A stretch of 64,000 nucleotides of DNA from Lentimonas sp. CC4 (GCF_902728235.1 NZ_CACVBO010000002.1:434001-498000), one strand, 5' to 3'. Numbered from the stretch's first letter, positions 8,552-17,733 are shown. Notes: generated by a model not told the origin, from the sequence alone. Numbers and translations: made by a program.

Positions 8552-9484
8552 CTAATCGATTTGATACTGTATGTATTCTTTGAGGTCGAAAATTTTCCAC
8601 TCTTCGGAGCCTACCTTTCGGTAGTCCAACACTAAGCCGAGCCTTGTGGCCGGCCCTTGATAGTAGACGAGCTGAAAGCGACGTAAGCCTTGCTCTAGTT
8701 TGTAAGTGCCTGACTTCGCCGACATACCATGCGTGCCATCGTTGTTTACCACAAGCTTTCGGTCGATGAACAACACGGATCCGTCATCGGATGCGAGGCG
8801 GAATTCGTATTCACCAGCAAGTTTCGCTGGCCAGAACAGTTTCACTTCAAAGTCCACGGCAAACCACTCGAACTGGTCCGTAACACCCGGAAATCCTTCT
8901 TTGAAATCCTGAGACGGTAGGTTGAGGACATGATTGTAGATTTTGGAGCCCTGGCGTCTGCCAGGTTTCAGCCCTACTATCTTATCTTTTTGATCTAAGA
9001 TCCCTCGAATTGTATTAGGCTTGAATAAATAAACGGTGCCTTCCCACGCGTGCGCCATTTTTTTAGTCGTCCCAAAGCCTTTAATGTCGGGAAAGCGGCT
9101 GACGGCTTTGCCGATGCCTGCGCCAAAGCTTAGGCTTCCGCCCCCTGTGGCGCCGAGTCCTGCACTCACAGTGAAGCTTTGATCCATTGATGGCAGGTCG
9201 ACATCGATATTGGCCACGGAGATGTCTGCTACCGGACGCATCTTTAGATGGTTCATCGGCTGAGATGTGGGCGGCTTCGGTTGGATCGTCACCTTTTGTT
9301 CTTTCGGCGGTTCAACGTTTTCGACAGCGGGAACCTCTTCGAATTGCGCGTCTTCTTGGATGACGATATTGGCCACGGTGATGATTCCAGCAACGAAGGC
9401 CGCACCAATGTGCAACACTATGCTGATGACGATAACCTTCATCAGCATAGGATTTATTTTATTCTTTCTAGGGGGTGGTAGCAT
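8552..9484 (-). CDS. TonB-like N-terminus fused to a PA14 domain
   Basis: A protein of 310 residues. A single membrane segment (about 13-40) is followed by a proline/lysine stretch (PPKEQKVTIQPKPP, about 60-75), the layout of TonB-type periplasmic spanning proteins. A Gly-rich linker follows, then a PA14-like beta domain from about 190: LAGEYEFRLASDDGS, FIDRKLVVNNDGTHG, and LRRFQLVYYQGP. PA14 domains bind carbohydrate in several secreted proteins (known). Attachment to the inner membrane with the PA14 part facing the periplasm is inferred. No ExbB or ExbD gene is nearby. It converges on the sulfatase gene and stands alone on the minus strand. Confidence 0.75.
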   Translation of the reverse strand: MLPPPRKNKINPMLMKVIVISIVLHIGAAFVAGIITVANIVIQEDAQFEEVPAVENVEPPKEQKVTIQPKPPTSQPMNHLKMRPVADISVANIDVDLPSMDQSFTVSAGLGATGGGSLSFGAGIGKAVSRFPDIKGFGTTKKMAHAWEGTVYLFKPNTIRGILDQKDKIVGLKPGRRQGSKIYNHVLNLPSQDFKEGFPGVTDQFEWFAVDFEVKLFWPAKLAGEYEFRLASDDGSVLFIDRKLVVNNDGTHGMSAKSGTYKLEQGLRRFQLVYYQGPATRLGLVLDYRKVGSEEWKIFDLKEYIQYQID

Positions 9485-9523
9485 AGCAACAAGGGAGTGT
9501 GGGGTGGGGGCCTAAGAGTGTCA

Positions 9524-9667
9524 TTATTTTGTTACTAATTGCAACATGTTATGACATCTTTGTAAGTCCTGAATGGGACTCATTGTCTTATCTTCTTCGA
9601 GGAGATTGAAGACCACGAGTGCGATACTACCGTCAGGGTTTTTGAACGCGGTTCCTTTACACGCCAT
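9524..9667 (-). pseudogene. GH30 C-terminal remnant, minus strand
   Basis: A 47-codon frame beginning ATG at 9667. Its first half, including TAFKNPDGSIALVVFN, matches the C-terminal beta-sandwich of GH30 enzymes and mirrors AAQNPDGSFAVVVFN in the plus-strand remnant next door. No catalytic domain is attached. Too short to be an enzyme; read as debris. Confidence 0.55.
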
Positions 9668-9672
9668 TTTAG

Positions 9673-10077
9673 CAATACGCGATCGATGTGATTACCGACC
9701 TGAATCATGGATCGATTGGCTATATCGAGTGGTGCATGATCTGAAGTCGCACAGGCGGGCCAAAACCCTATAACAACTTCAATCGTGCGCCGGTGTTGAT
9801 TGATCCAGTCGAGGATACGGTGCTCTATACGCCGCTGTATTATTTGTTGGCACACTTTAGTAAATATATCCGTCCAGGTGCGGTGCGTGTCGGGTTGGAT
9901 GCCGCCTTGCCGGAAGGCGTGTGGGCGACGGCTGCGCAGAATCCAGATGGTTCGTTTGCTGTGGTTGTGTTCAATGATAATACCACGCCGCGATTCATCG
10001 AAATTGACTTCGGTGGGCAGCAGGTCGCGACACAAGTATCCGCCGATAGTCTGCAGACGATCCTGTATTTGAATTAG
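9673..10077 (+). pseudogene. GH30 glycosidase 3' remnant with in-frame stop
   Basis: One frame reads YAIDVITDLNHGSIGYIEW, a TGA stop at 9742-9744, then RTGGP, NNFNRAPVLID, YYLLAHFSKYIRPGAVRVG and NPDGSFAVVVFN, ending at a normal stop. This is the last third of a GH30 glycosidase: the DLNH-SIGYIEW strand of the barrel and the C-terminal beta domain. The barrel start, the acid/base and signal peptide are missing. The stop sits where the family has an M-I-L-D-like turn, so the gene is dead. It is placed head to head with the minus-strand remnant of the same family. Confidence 0.8.
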
Positions 10078-10635
10078 CTGAATTTAAGTAAGTGCATGGC
10101 TGGATCGACTCTGGGTAGGACCCTCTCGAGCGGCTGTCTCAACAATAGAATAACGTCTACTGTCCGCATCACCATTTTACGGATGGGGCCATCTGCAATA
10201 TGCTTATTTGCTAAGGCGTATTGAACATACAGACCGAAGCAGAATTCATCCGTAAAAACCTGGACGACGACATCGTGGTAAGCGCGAGCATGAGGGTGCT
10301 CGTTCCTTCCCAGATGGCTGCGAGGACTGATTCGTTTCTAAGGGTATTTTTTAAGTTCATCGTCGATTCGCGTAACATGGTCGATTCGACATTGTTTGTT
10401 CTGAGATGGTTCTCCAGTTCACTGGTGTGGCACGGGCTCCTCGGAGAGAGCCTGTTTTGCGCTATCGAGCATGCTCACCTGCCATTCGACCAGCTCATGG
10501 TTACAAAGCAGCAGGAGACGCATGCCCCGCAATTTTGAATCAGAGATTCCCCAGTGCGCCTCAACAGCCATCCCGCTACACAACGATGAACCATTTTTTA
10601 GCCACTGTGGCCATCCATGAGCGTTGGTGCTTCTT
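10078..10635. other. Non-coding stretch with a dispersed repeat
   Basis: No gene seen. It contains a diverged copy (about 10348-10457) of a sequence also found at 22669-22775. The rest shows no feature I can name. The regulatory palindrome of the next gene follows at 10636. Confidence 0.5.
10348..10457 (+). repeat. Dispersed repeat, copy 1
   Basis: Shares TTCATCGTCGATT at the start, GAGATGG in the middle, and TGTGGCACGGGCT then CTCGGAGAGAGCCT at the end with 22669-22775. Both copies are preceded by a T-rich run. Identity is high only at the two ends. Confidence 0.55.
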
Positions 10636-10679
10636 TCGCGTAAATGCGCGATGCAATTGTTTGTGAATTTAGGTATAAA
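10636..10679 (+). promoter_or_regulatory. Operator TCGCG-N6-CGCGA and -10 box
   Basis: Perfect 5-bp half sites at 10636-10651; TATAAA at 10674-10679 preceded by GG. Centre to -10 is 30.5 bp. It would drive the gene pair starting at 10749. Confidence 0.7.
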
Positions 10680-10748
10680 TTTTAGGCTGACGGCCGAACC
10701 TATGTGGATTCGGCTGTTCTGAACATCTTCTTCCCCAAAGATGAATAT

Positions 10749-13118
10749 ATGAAGTTTGGCTATTCTCCCTTGTCGCTTTTCTGTGTCCTACTGTTTCCTG
10801 TGCTTCAATGTATGGGAGCGTCCCACTTTACCTTCGACTCCTCGGCTGAGCCCGCGAGCTTGGTTTTGGGTGGGGTGGACCGTCTGAATCAAACGTCCTC
10901 CGATGGCTTTTACCTGCGGCATTTTGATGGCAAGAACGTTACTGCTACGCAATTGACTCACGTGACCTTTGATGGAGACACGTTGACTGTTTCTGAATCG
11001 GGCGGATTGCCGCAGTTTACCTTGCGTATTGATACGTATGATCAGCATGTATCGATCCATTTGATCGAAGTGGAGGGCATCGGTGATTCACGCGCGTATG
11101 GGCTAGTCTTGGAGTTGGATACGAATGCTAATATTGGCTTGAGACGACTCAGTGATATTGTGGAAGTGTCGAGTTCCAGTATCGTAAGGTATACATCTGC
11201 GGCCTCGATTCAATGGAGATACCTGTGGGGTGAGGCGCTAGATGGTAACCTAGGTGGCGTTGCGATTTTTAACGGCACATTGACTGGATCGAACTTAGAT
11301 GCTGCTCTGGCTGAAGTGTGGGTGACTGAAGACTTGGCTCGACCCGCCGGGCAAAGCTCCTGGACGGAGGACGATGTCTTAAACTGGGTCGCGGATTACG
11401 CGGCACAAAACAACAGTATGAATGAGGTGATGTTGGAAGCAACGTCGCTTGAAGACCTCTACGAATTGACTGATAGCTTGGCGATTGCGCATGGGGTGAA
11501 GCGAGTCTACCTGCATACCAAAACATGGCGCGGCGAATACTGGCCGAAATACAATTCGAGGGTGCACGTGAACACGGACGTCTTTCCCGCGGGTAAAGCG
11601 GATTTGCTGATTTATGCGAATTATCTCAAGAGCAATGGCATTCATCTGCGCTTACATAGTGTGAGCTGCGGCATTGGAGAATATGATCCAGATTACATTG
11701 TCGGCGGTGTGGATCCACGGTTGGCCTCTTGGGGGAGTGGAACCTTAGAGCAGGGCATTGACTCATCTGAGAGGCGTATTCTATTTCGCCCCGCGGAGGA
11801 TACTGAGATCCCTTTACTGGGGCAGGGGATTGCTCATGTGGGCAGACAGTTGGACTATGAGTATTTGAAAATTGGCGAGGAAATCGTCAAAGTAGGGGAA
11901 TTTATTCAGACGGAAGACGATGTCTGGATTCTGGAAAATTGTATTCGCGGTCAGGATGGCACGGATTCGGCCGATCATAGCGCTAGCGCTGAAATGATCG
12001 GCTTGTATTGTTCGTATGGCAGAAACTATATTCCGGCATACGATTTAGATCAGCCGGATAGCTTAATGGATGAGTTGGCTTTGGAATATGCAACGTTCGT
12101 CAATGAGCTACAGCTGGGGCATCTGCATTTTGATGGCCCGGAAATTCATCGAATTCATCCATGGGTGGAGCGTGACTTACTGGATCGTATTTATAGCTAT
12201 GTGGATCACCCGACCACCTCCAGTCGGGTGGGGCGCAGTATTGCAGCGCACTTTGAACAGGCTTTCAGCGCAGTGCGGGACGATCGCTCTTACGATTATT
12301 TTCCTTTAGAAATTGGGATACGTCTAGATGAGCCAGACAATCTCCCTGCAACCAGTCTATTAGACACGTCGTTTCATATCCAAGAGGGGGTCATGCTCGG
12401 TGGACGCCGTCCACAATTCACAGTCCCGCAAAGCGGCTATGCAATCAGCAAAGAAGAGGTCGAGGATCATGGCTTATTCAATGATACCTTGGAGCTGTTT
12501 CTTGCATGGATAGAGATCGCGCCGGTATTGCATGAGGATGATGTGGATTACATCGATACGTTCATGGAGAGAACTACAGGCAGTAACCACTATCAGAGCG
12601 AATATGTGCTGTTGCTTAGTCGAAATACCAACGGGGATTATGTCTTTACGCCGACTCTAGTCTTGGGGCAAACCTCTGGAGTCGATGACCCGTGGTATAT
12701 TCACCAAGAGAAGGGCTCGGTCACTCGGAAGCAGGCGATCGTCGCAGGTGATACGCTGTTGTTAGATAACCCAGAGGCGGCGCAGTCATTGCAATTTGTC
12801 ATTCGAGTCGATCAGGATGCGACGCAGGTGTTGACGAATCCGAGCATTGAAATTGACGGAGGCACCGGCAGTCTGGCGGTTACGGGCACCGTGAATGCCG
12901 GAGAGTATCTTCAGTATGAGGGAGGATCTACGGCACTGCGTTATGACGTGAATTGGAAACTACTGGAAACGTTGCCCGTGGTTGTCACTAACTTCACGGT
13001 CGTGAGCGGAACCAACTCGGTGCAGGTTATCGATGGCGCAAGTGCTGCAGTCGATCTCGAAACTCAGTTTATTGTAGAGGGAACAGATTATGTATTGGAG
13101 GCAAATAATGCACTGTAA
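10749..13118 (+). CDS. Second member of the unrecognised large secreted family
   Basis: A protein of 789 residues. An upstream in-frame start at 10704 exists, but the ATG at 10749 is immediately followed by a good signal peptide (MKFGYSPLSLFCVLLF) and is preferred. It is homologous to the 916-residue product at 3785 over nearly its whole length: WRGEY, FPAGKADLL, GHLHFDG near 457, LGGRRPQF, and a shared C-terminal beta part ending ATQFIVEG-like / YVLEANN. It stops where the relative continues into its C-terminal carbohydrate-binding-like module. That module type is instead present in the overlapping next gene. Function unknown; a glycan-active enzyme is likely from the context and shared operator. 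Confidence 0.7.
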   Translation: MKFGYSPLSLFCVLLFPVLQCMGASHFTFDSSAEPASLVLGGVDRLNQTSSDGFYLRHFDGKNVTATQLTHVTFDGDTLTVSESGGLPQFTLRIDTYDQHVSIHLIEVEGIGDSRAYGLVLELDTNANIGLRRLSDIVEVSSSSIVRYTSAASIQWRYLWGEALDGNLGGVAIFNGTLTGSNLDAALAEVWVTEDLARPAGQSSWTEDDVLNWVADYAAQNNSMNEVMLEATSLEDLYELTDSLAIAHGVKRVYLHTKTWRGEYWPKYNSRVHVNTDVFPAGKADLLIYANYLKSNGIHLRLHSVSCGIGEYDPDYIVGGVDPRLASWGSGTLEQGIDSSERRILFRPAEDTEIPLLGQGIAHVGRQLDYEYLKIGEEIVKVGEFIQTEDDVWILENCIRGQDGTDSADHSASAEMIGLYCSYGRNYIPAYDLDQPDSLMDELALEYATFVNELQLGHLHFDGPEIHRIHPWVERDLLDRIYSYVDHPTTSSRVGRSIAAHFEQAFSAVRDDRSYDYFPLEIGIRLDEPDNLPATSLLDTSFHIQEGVMLGGRRPQFTVPQSGYAISKEEVEDHGLFNDTLELFLAWIEIAPVLHEDDVDYIDTFMERTTGSNHYQSEYVLLLSRNTNGDYVFTPTLVLGQTSGVDDPWYIHQEKGSVTRKQAIVAGDTLLLDNPEAAQSLQFVIRVDQDATQVLTNPSIEIDGGTGSLAVTGTVNAGEYLQYEGGSTALRYDVNWKLLETLPVVVTNFTVVSGTNSVQVIDGASAAVDLETQFIVEGTDYVLEANNAL

Positions 13119-15516
13119 TCTGAAAACATGCTGTTGCTCCTTTGGCATTCTTGGGGTTGCCGTGAGTGGACTTTCAGCGCTGGTGATCGAGGCGGAAGAT
13201 GCCGTGATCACGAGCGCAGATATCAAGGCCGATGTCGATGCATCGATCGGGTTCTATATGGATGGAAAGGAAGGCTTTAACCTGAGCTGGACGGTGAATG
13301 CCGAAGGCGGCAGCGAAGCTTTGGAGTTTCGTATTAAGGTGCCGAGTAGCACGCGTTCGATGGGAGTCTTCGTCAATGATTCACAGGTCGGTGTGGTGAG
13401 CAGCTCCTCGACCACGTGGGAGGCTCAGACCGTGAGTGCCGTGCTCAACAGTGGCACTAACACGATTGAGCTGCGTGACTCCGAAGGCACCGCCGAATTG
13501 GATGTGGATTATCTATCTGCTGATTCCATTTCACTCGTTCGTGACGGTGTGTATCTCGAAGCCGAATCGATGTCGCTGGATGGCTATGTGCTGGAATCTT
13601 TCGACGAGGCCTCCAATGGGAGTCTGGCCAGACTCAGTGCTGCCATTGGTTCGGTTGAGACCACGGTCTCTGGCATTTCAGATGGCAACTATGATCTGGG
13701 AGTCGATTATTGGGATGAGTCAGATGGCGTTTCAGCCTTCAAAGTGTTTGTGAATGATGACCTCGTGGATGCCTGGTATGCGGATCGTTTCCTAGGGAAC
13801 GCCGGAATCGATGCATCCAATCGTATCCGCCGCGAAATTAAACAGGTGCCGCTCGAGTCAGGCGATGTGATTCGTATTTTCTGTGCGGTCGACGGCGGCG
13901 AACTCGGACGAGTCGACGGTATTGAACTCCTCACTCCATTGACGCCTAGCGCGCTCTATAGTGCAAATTGGAACACGGATGGCACCCTTAGCGATTTGGT
14001 GTTAGCAGGCGTCGAACATCTCGACACATCCAATGAGTCGGGGATGCAATTGCGGGTGTTTGATGGATATGCGGTCGATGAGCGCGCTTGCGATGATGGC
14101 ACTAGCCGAGCGATGGTGGTGGATCTGACAGATACGGCCATCGGTTATGCCAAACTTACCGTGCGCACGGATGTGTATGGGCAGCATATGGTCGTGCGCC
14201 TTGTCGATTGCGTGGGAATTCCTCGCAATGACGATTCGATTAATTTTCAATTACAGATTCCGTTTTTAACGGCGTTTAACGTCGTTGCGTTGGATGATGA
14301 GATCGCAGTCGAGACGGTGGATAACACGCTGATTGTAGATTGGAATGCACTCTCGACACGTGGGCGATTGCCCAGTGGTGGCATTGCGCTGTATGCCAAT
14401 GGGAGTGAGCAAGAAAACGAAAGCGCGCTGGAGGAGATTATCGCGACTCATTTCCATCTAGGAGGATCGACTCAAGGGATTGTCGCACATTGGAGCTTAG
14501 ACGAGGGAGGTGGCACCACCGCTCTGGACAGTAGTGGCAATGAATATGATGCGACTGTCCCTGCTGGATTTTGGGATGTTGGCATCGATGGCTCGGCATT
14601 GCGCTTTCGTGGCAGTGGCGATACGGCACTCATTCCCTCTGCGGCATTCTCGGACATTGACAGTCAGATCAGCATCTCGCTGTGGGCATATGGCGGCACC
14701 ACTCAACCCGCAGAGGACTCTGTCTTCTATGCCGAAAATGAAACGGGCGATCGTGTGCTCAATATTCATCTGCCTTGGGGAAACGGTAAGGTTTATTGGG
14801 ATGCAGGACGTTCTAACAAATTCGACCGAATCAGCAAACAGGCGGATGAGGTGGATTATCAGGCGACATGGAATCACTGGGTGTTTACAAAGGACGCAAT
14901 TGCGGGGGACATGAAGATATATCTCAACGGCAGCCTCTGGCATAGTGGCACCGGATACACGAATCTGATTAGCGGAATCACTGAGGCATGGCTTGGCAGT
15001 TCGAATGAGCCTGAGGTTCGAAGCTACGATGGCATGCTCGACGAGGTAATTCTCTACAATATTGAATTGAGCGAGGTCGAGGTGGGGCTCTTATATGACA
15101 ACTACATTTTGCCTCAGGATTACAGTGCCTGGCTGCTGAACTATGCGGAGCTGGGCGATACCACCTTTGCGGGAGATTCAGAACAGGACGGCATTCAGAA
15201 CGGGATCGAATACGTGCTCAATGGGAATCCCGCGCAGGTTGGCGATACGATCCTGCCGGAGTTGGATGTCGCTGGGGAGCACTTTGTATTCACCTTCAAA
15301 CGCCGTGCAGAATCCGTTCCATTCACGTCGCAAGTCTTTCAATACGGCTCCGATCTTATCGGATGGACGGATCTAAGCCTAGAATCTACGGACGCGCCCG
15401 AATTAGTGTTTGGCTTAGTCGTCGAAGGGCTGCAGTCGGTGACTGTCACTCTTAGTAAGGATCTTGCAGTTGATGGTAAGTTATTCGGCCGTTTGAAGGT
15501 GGATCAGCTTCCATAA
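13108..15516 (+). CDS. Secreted multi-domain CBM/LamG protein
   Basis: A protein of 802 residues. The ATG at 13108 overlaps the stop of the previous gene by 11 bp, has a GGAGG box six bases upstream and begins a signal peptide (MHCNLKTCCCSFGILGVAV), so it is preferred over 13090. Domains by eye: a CBM6/35-like beta-sandwich (about 25-145); a second one beginning VYLEAESMSLDGY (about 146-270), like the C-terminus of the product at 3785; a segment resembling the N-terminal beta domain of that family (about 270-445); a LamG/concanavalin-like domain (about 450-660: GIVAHWSLDEGGGT, WNHWVFTKD); and a C-terminal beta domain of about 80 residues. It has no recognisable catalytic domain; a glycan-binding partner of the upstream protein is the best guess. 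Overlap and RBS indicate translational coupling. Confidence 0.75.
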   Translation: MHCNLKTCCCSFGILGVAVSGLSALVIEAEDAVITSADIKADVDASIGFYMDGKEGFNLSWTVNAEGGSEALEFRIKVPSSTRSMGVFVNDSQVGVVSSSSTTWEAQTVSAVLNSGTNTIELRDSEGTAELDVDYLSADSISLVRDGVYLEAESMSLDGYVLESFDEASNGSLARLSAAIGSVETTVSGISDGNYDLGVDYWDESDGVSAFKVFVNDDLVDAWYADRFLGNAGIDASNRIRREIKQVPLESGDVIRIFCAVDGGELGRVDGIELLTPLTPSALYSANWNTDGTLSDLVLAGVEHLDTSNESGMQLRVFDGYAVDERACDDGTSRAMVVDLTDTAIGYAKLTVRTDVYGQHMVVRLVDCVGIPRNDDSINFQLQIPFLTAFNVVALDDEIAVETVDNTLIVDWNALSTRGRLPSGGIALYANGSEQENESALEEIIATHFHLGGSTQGIVAHWSLDEGGGTTALDSSGNEYDATVPAGFWDVGIDGSALRFRGSGDTALIPSAAFSDIDSQISISLWAYGGTTQPAEDSVFYAENETGDRVLNIHLPWGNGKVYWDAGRSNKFDRISKQADEVDYQATWNHWVFTKDAIAGDMKIYLNGSLWHSGTGYTNLISGITEAWLGSSNEPEVRSYDGMLDEVILYNIELSEVEVGLLYDNYILPQDYSAWLLNYAELGDTTFAGDSEQDGIQNGIEYVLNGNPAQVGDTILPELDVAGEHFVFTFKRRAESVPFTSQVFQYGSDLIGWTDLSLESTDAPELVFGLVVEGLQSVTVTLSKDLAVDGKLFGRLKVDQLP

Positions 15517-15547
15517 AAACTAGGGGGGGCATATAAAATACTCCGCA

Positions 15548-15591
15548 TCGCGTATATTCGCGATGCGCGGGCTTCATGGAAATGGTAAATT
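15548..15591 (+). promoter_or_regulatory. Operator TCGCG-N6-CGCGA and -10 box
   Basis: Perfect half sites at 15548-15563; -10 TAAATT at 15586-15591 preceded by GG. Spacing 30.5 bp. Precedes the PEP-CTERM gene at 15639. Confidence 0.65.
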
Positions 15592-15638
15592 TAATAGGTA
15601 AATACCTCAACTTTCATTAACCCCAACAAGAAAGCATA

Positions 15639-16415
15639 ATGATAAAAACAGTCACGCTATTATCCCTCCTCGCGACCGCATCGATTGCGCAAGCCGCGTT
15701 TTATGTGAATGCTGGTAGCCCATCACCAACCGTAGGTGAAGGGCCTCTAGGAGCCGATACAAATTATCTCGGATATGGCACACCGCACGAAAATCCCACT
15801 TCTGGACAGCTGACAACCTATAACGCGGTTTCTTTTGCCGAAGGCGGACTGGCAGGCACCTACGATGTGGGTGTGGCATTTAGCTGGCCGGATGCAAATG
15901 ATGGTGGTGGCACTGTTGATATTAACGACACTAAGCAGTCTTTTAGTCGCTCTAACGTTCAGGGTTATGATGTATTCTGGCAGACTTGGGTAGGCATCGA
16001 TATTCGGACTGAGAATGGCGGAATCGGCGGTGGTGATAGAATGACACTCAGTTTGACGGGGCTGGAGGCAAATCAAGCCTTCACGTTTACCTCTTATCAC
16101 GCTGATACCCAAGACCAGGCTGGCACTTTCTTAGTGGATCAGACACCTTCGGCTTCGGAGACGTCTACTTCGCCATTTGCTTTCCCGTCTATCGACGATG
16201 ATGCGCTCGCCACTCCTTGGGTTACAAATGCCTACAGCTTTGACGTGACCAGTGACGGACTGGGTAATTTAGATATTACGTTTACACAAAATAGTGGCAC
16301 ATGGATCGGCATTAACGGCTTTGATCTGGTCGCAGTTCCGGAGCCATCCTCCTTCGCCTTACTCGGCGGTCTGCTTGCGCTCTCTGCTGTCGCGATGAAG
16401 CGCCGTCGTGCATAG
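15639..16415 (+). CDS. PEP-CTERM sorting domain protein
   Basis: A protein of 258 residues with a signal peptide (MIKTVTLLSLLATASIAQA). The C-terminus has the PEP-CTERM pattern: VPEPSSFALLGG, a hydrophobic stretch, then KRRRA. In Gram-negative bacteria this signal is processed by an exosortase with delivery to the cell surface or matrix (known for the class). The mature part is an Asp/Gly/Thr-rich beta-type domain without catalytic motif. It has its own operator and terminator, so is monocistronic. It is the first of the pair produced by the local duplication. Confidence 0.88.
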   Translation: MIKTVTLLSLLATASIAQAAFYVNAGSPSPTVGEGPLGADTNYLGYGTPHENPTSGQLTTYNAVSFAEGGLAGTYDVGVAFSWPDANDGGGTVDINDTKQSFSRSNVQGYDVFWQTWVGIDIRTENGGIGGGDRMTLSLTGLEANQAFTFTSYHADTQDQAGTFLVDQTPSASETSTSPFAFPSIDDDALATPWVTNAYSFDVTSDGLGNLDITFTQNSGTWIGINGFDLVAVPEPSSFALLGGLLALSAVAMKRRRA

Positions 16416-16466
16416 ACTCTGAGTGTGCCGGAGTGAGGTAACTCTCATTCGAATCTCTTAATTTTC

Positions 16467-16505
16467 AGAAGCCGTGTGAGTCGTAAGACTGACGCGGCTT
16501 CTTTG
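16467..16505 (+). terminator. Rho-independent terminator
   Basis: AGAAGCCG pairs with CGGCTTCT across an inner AGTC/GACT stem, followed by TTT. It lies 50 bp after the PEP-CTERM gene. Confidence 0.75.
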
Positions 16506-16629
16506 TGCCTGGGGGGGGAGGGGGGGCTTGGCTGAGATCCGGCTGGTGTGTGATACCAAATCGATGAATCATTGATCTGCATGCGGACGTCGTTCGTAGT
16601 CTCGAAAGTAGCCTGACATGTGCCAGTCG

Positions 16630-16848
16630 CACCTTCACGCGCGGTGCAGAATCCGTTTCGTTCACTACGCAAGTTTTTCAATACTGCTCCGACCTTATCG
16701 GATGGACGGATCTAAGCCTCGAATCCACCGACGCCGCTGAGCTAGGCTTCGGGTCTGTGGACTGCAATCTGTGATCGTTACTCTTAGCAAGAGCCTCTCG
16801 ATCGATGGTAAGCTCTTCGGGCGTTTGAAGGTGGATCAGTTTCCATAG
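16630..16848 (+). pseudogene. Duplicated 3' fragment of the LamG-protein gene
   Basis: Matches the last 70 or so codons of the gene ending at 15516: AESVSFTTQVFQY, SDLIGWTDLSLES, and LFGRLKVDQFP at the end. There is no 5' part, and a small deletion near 16755 shifts the frame and creates a stop, so it cannot encode a product. It marks the breakpoint of the segmental duplication. Confidence 0.85.
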
Positions 16849-16878
16849 AAGCTGAGGGTGGATAAAAAATGGGACACC

Positions 16879-16922
16879 TCGCGCAAATTCGCGATGTGGT
16901 CATGCCTTGAATCAGGTATTCT
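16879..16922 (+). promoter_or_regulatory. Operator TCGCG-N6-CGCGA and -10 box
   Basis: Perfect half sites at 16879-16894, spacer CAAATT; -10 TATTCT at 16917-16922 preceded by GG. Spacing 30.5 bp. Precedes the PEP-CTERM gene at 16963. Confidence 0.7.
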
Positions 16923-16962
16923 ATGTTAAGTTACCAATCATTTAACTCCCCCAAAAATACAT

Positions 16963-17733
16963 ATGAAAAAAACAGCAATACTAGTGTCTCTTGTCGCTTG
17001 GGCATCGATCAGCCAAGCAACCGTCTTCTACTCTCAGGACTTCTCTGGAAGCACTCCAGTGGACCAATCAGGGGCCATTAATCCGATAGTAGACGACACA
17101 TACTACGCTTCGACCGGTCAAAACATTACCGGGGGAAGTTCTGCCGCGCAAGCGACTAACGGTGACTACACGATTAACCTTGGTGTCGATAATGCCAATG
17201 CTGAACGCGGATTTGTTTTCAATTCGACCGATGACGCTATTACAGGTCAGGCAAGCAACTCAAATAGCGCGAATGTGACGAACACTGTCCCTGGCTCCGG
17301 GTTCGCAGCAATTGATGTAGGTTATACATTTACAACAGGTTCGATCACTATTGATGATCAGGGGACTTTGCGCACTGGAACGGTATTTATCAATGCGGGA
17401 GCCTTCAACGTCGGCGGCGAGTTCCTCAGTCTTAACTTGCTCAAAGTTGAAGAGAACGATGCGACGGGTGAAGTCAATCTAGTCATCGACTACAACGCCT
17501 TTGGCGATTTTGGAGGTGGTAATGAAACTATCAGCCTAACCACAAACTTCGGAGTAGCCAATGATGTTACGGGCTTATCAATTGCTCCCCTCACGAGTAG
17601 CAATGACGCAGCAATTGAAGAGGTTTACACTCTTCAGTTGGTTGCAGCATCTATCCCCGAGCCCTCATCCTTCGCCCTGCTAGGTGGTTTGTTGGCTCTC
17701 TCTTCGGTCGCGATGAAGCGCCGCCGTGCATAG
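16963..17733 (+). CDS. PEP-CTERM sorting domain protein
   Basis: A protein of 256 residues with a signal peptide (MKKTAILVSLVAWASISQA) and a C-terminal IPEPSSFALLGG, hydrophobic segment and KRRRA tail almost identical to that of the gene at 15639. The mature part (about 20-225) is Asn/Thr/Gly-rich with no cysteine or catalytic motif and is clearly different from its neighbour despite the shared ends. Likely exported and anchored through an exosortase system that is not in the window. Own operator and terminator. Confidence 0.88.
   Translation: MKKTAILVSLVAWASISQATVFYSQDFSGSTPVDQSGAINPIVDDTYYASTGQNITGGSSAAQATNGDYTINLGVDNANAERGFVFNSTDDAITGQASNSNSANVTNTVPGSGFAAIDVGYTFTTGSITIDDQGTLRTGTVFINAGAFNVGGEFLSLNLLKVEENDATGEVNLVIDYNAFGDFGGGNETISLTTNFGVANDVTGLSIAPLTSSNDAAIEEVYTLQLVAASIPEPSSFALLGGLLALSSVAMKRRRA

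Larger units (their letters stand above)
15301..16505 (+). repeat. Segmental duplication, copy 1
   Basis: Covers the 3' end of the LamG gene, the operator, a PEP-CTERM gene and its terminator. The same order recurs at 16630-17824 with an offset of about 1320-1340 bp. Non-coding parts are the most similar; the mature PEP-CTERM domains have diverged. Confidence 0.75.

Noticed and set aside
9573-9773. 66-codon plus-strand frame over the GH30 debris
   Set aside because: It reads antisense to the minus-strand GH30 remnant and out of frame with the plus-strand one; a shadow.
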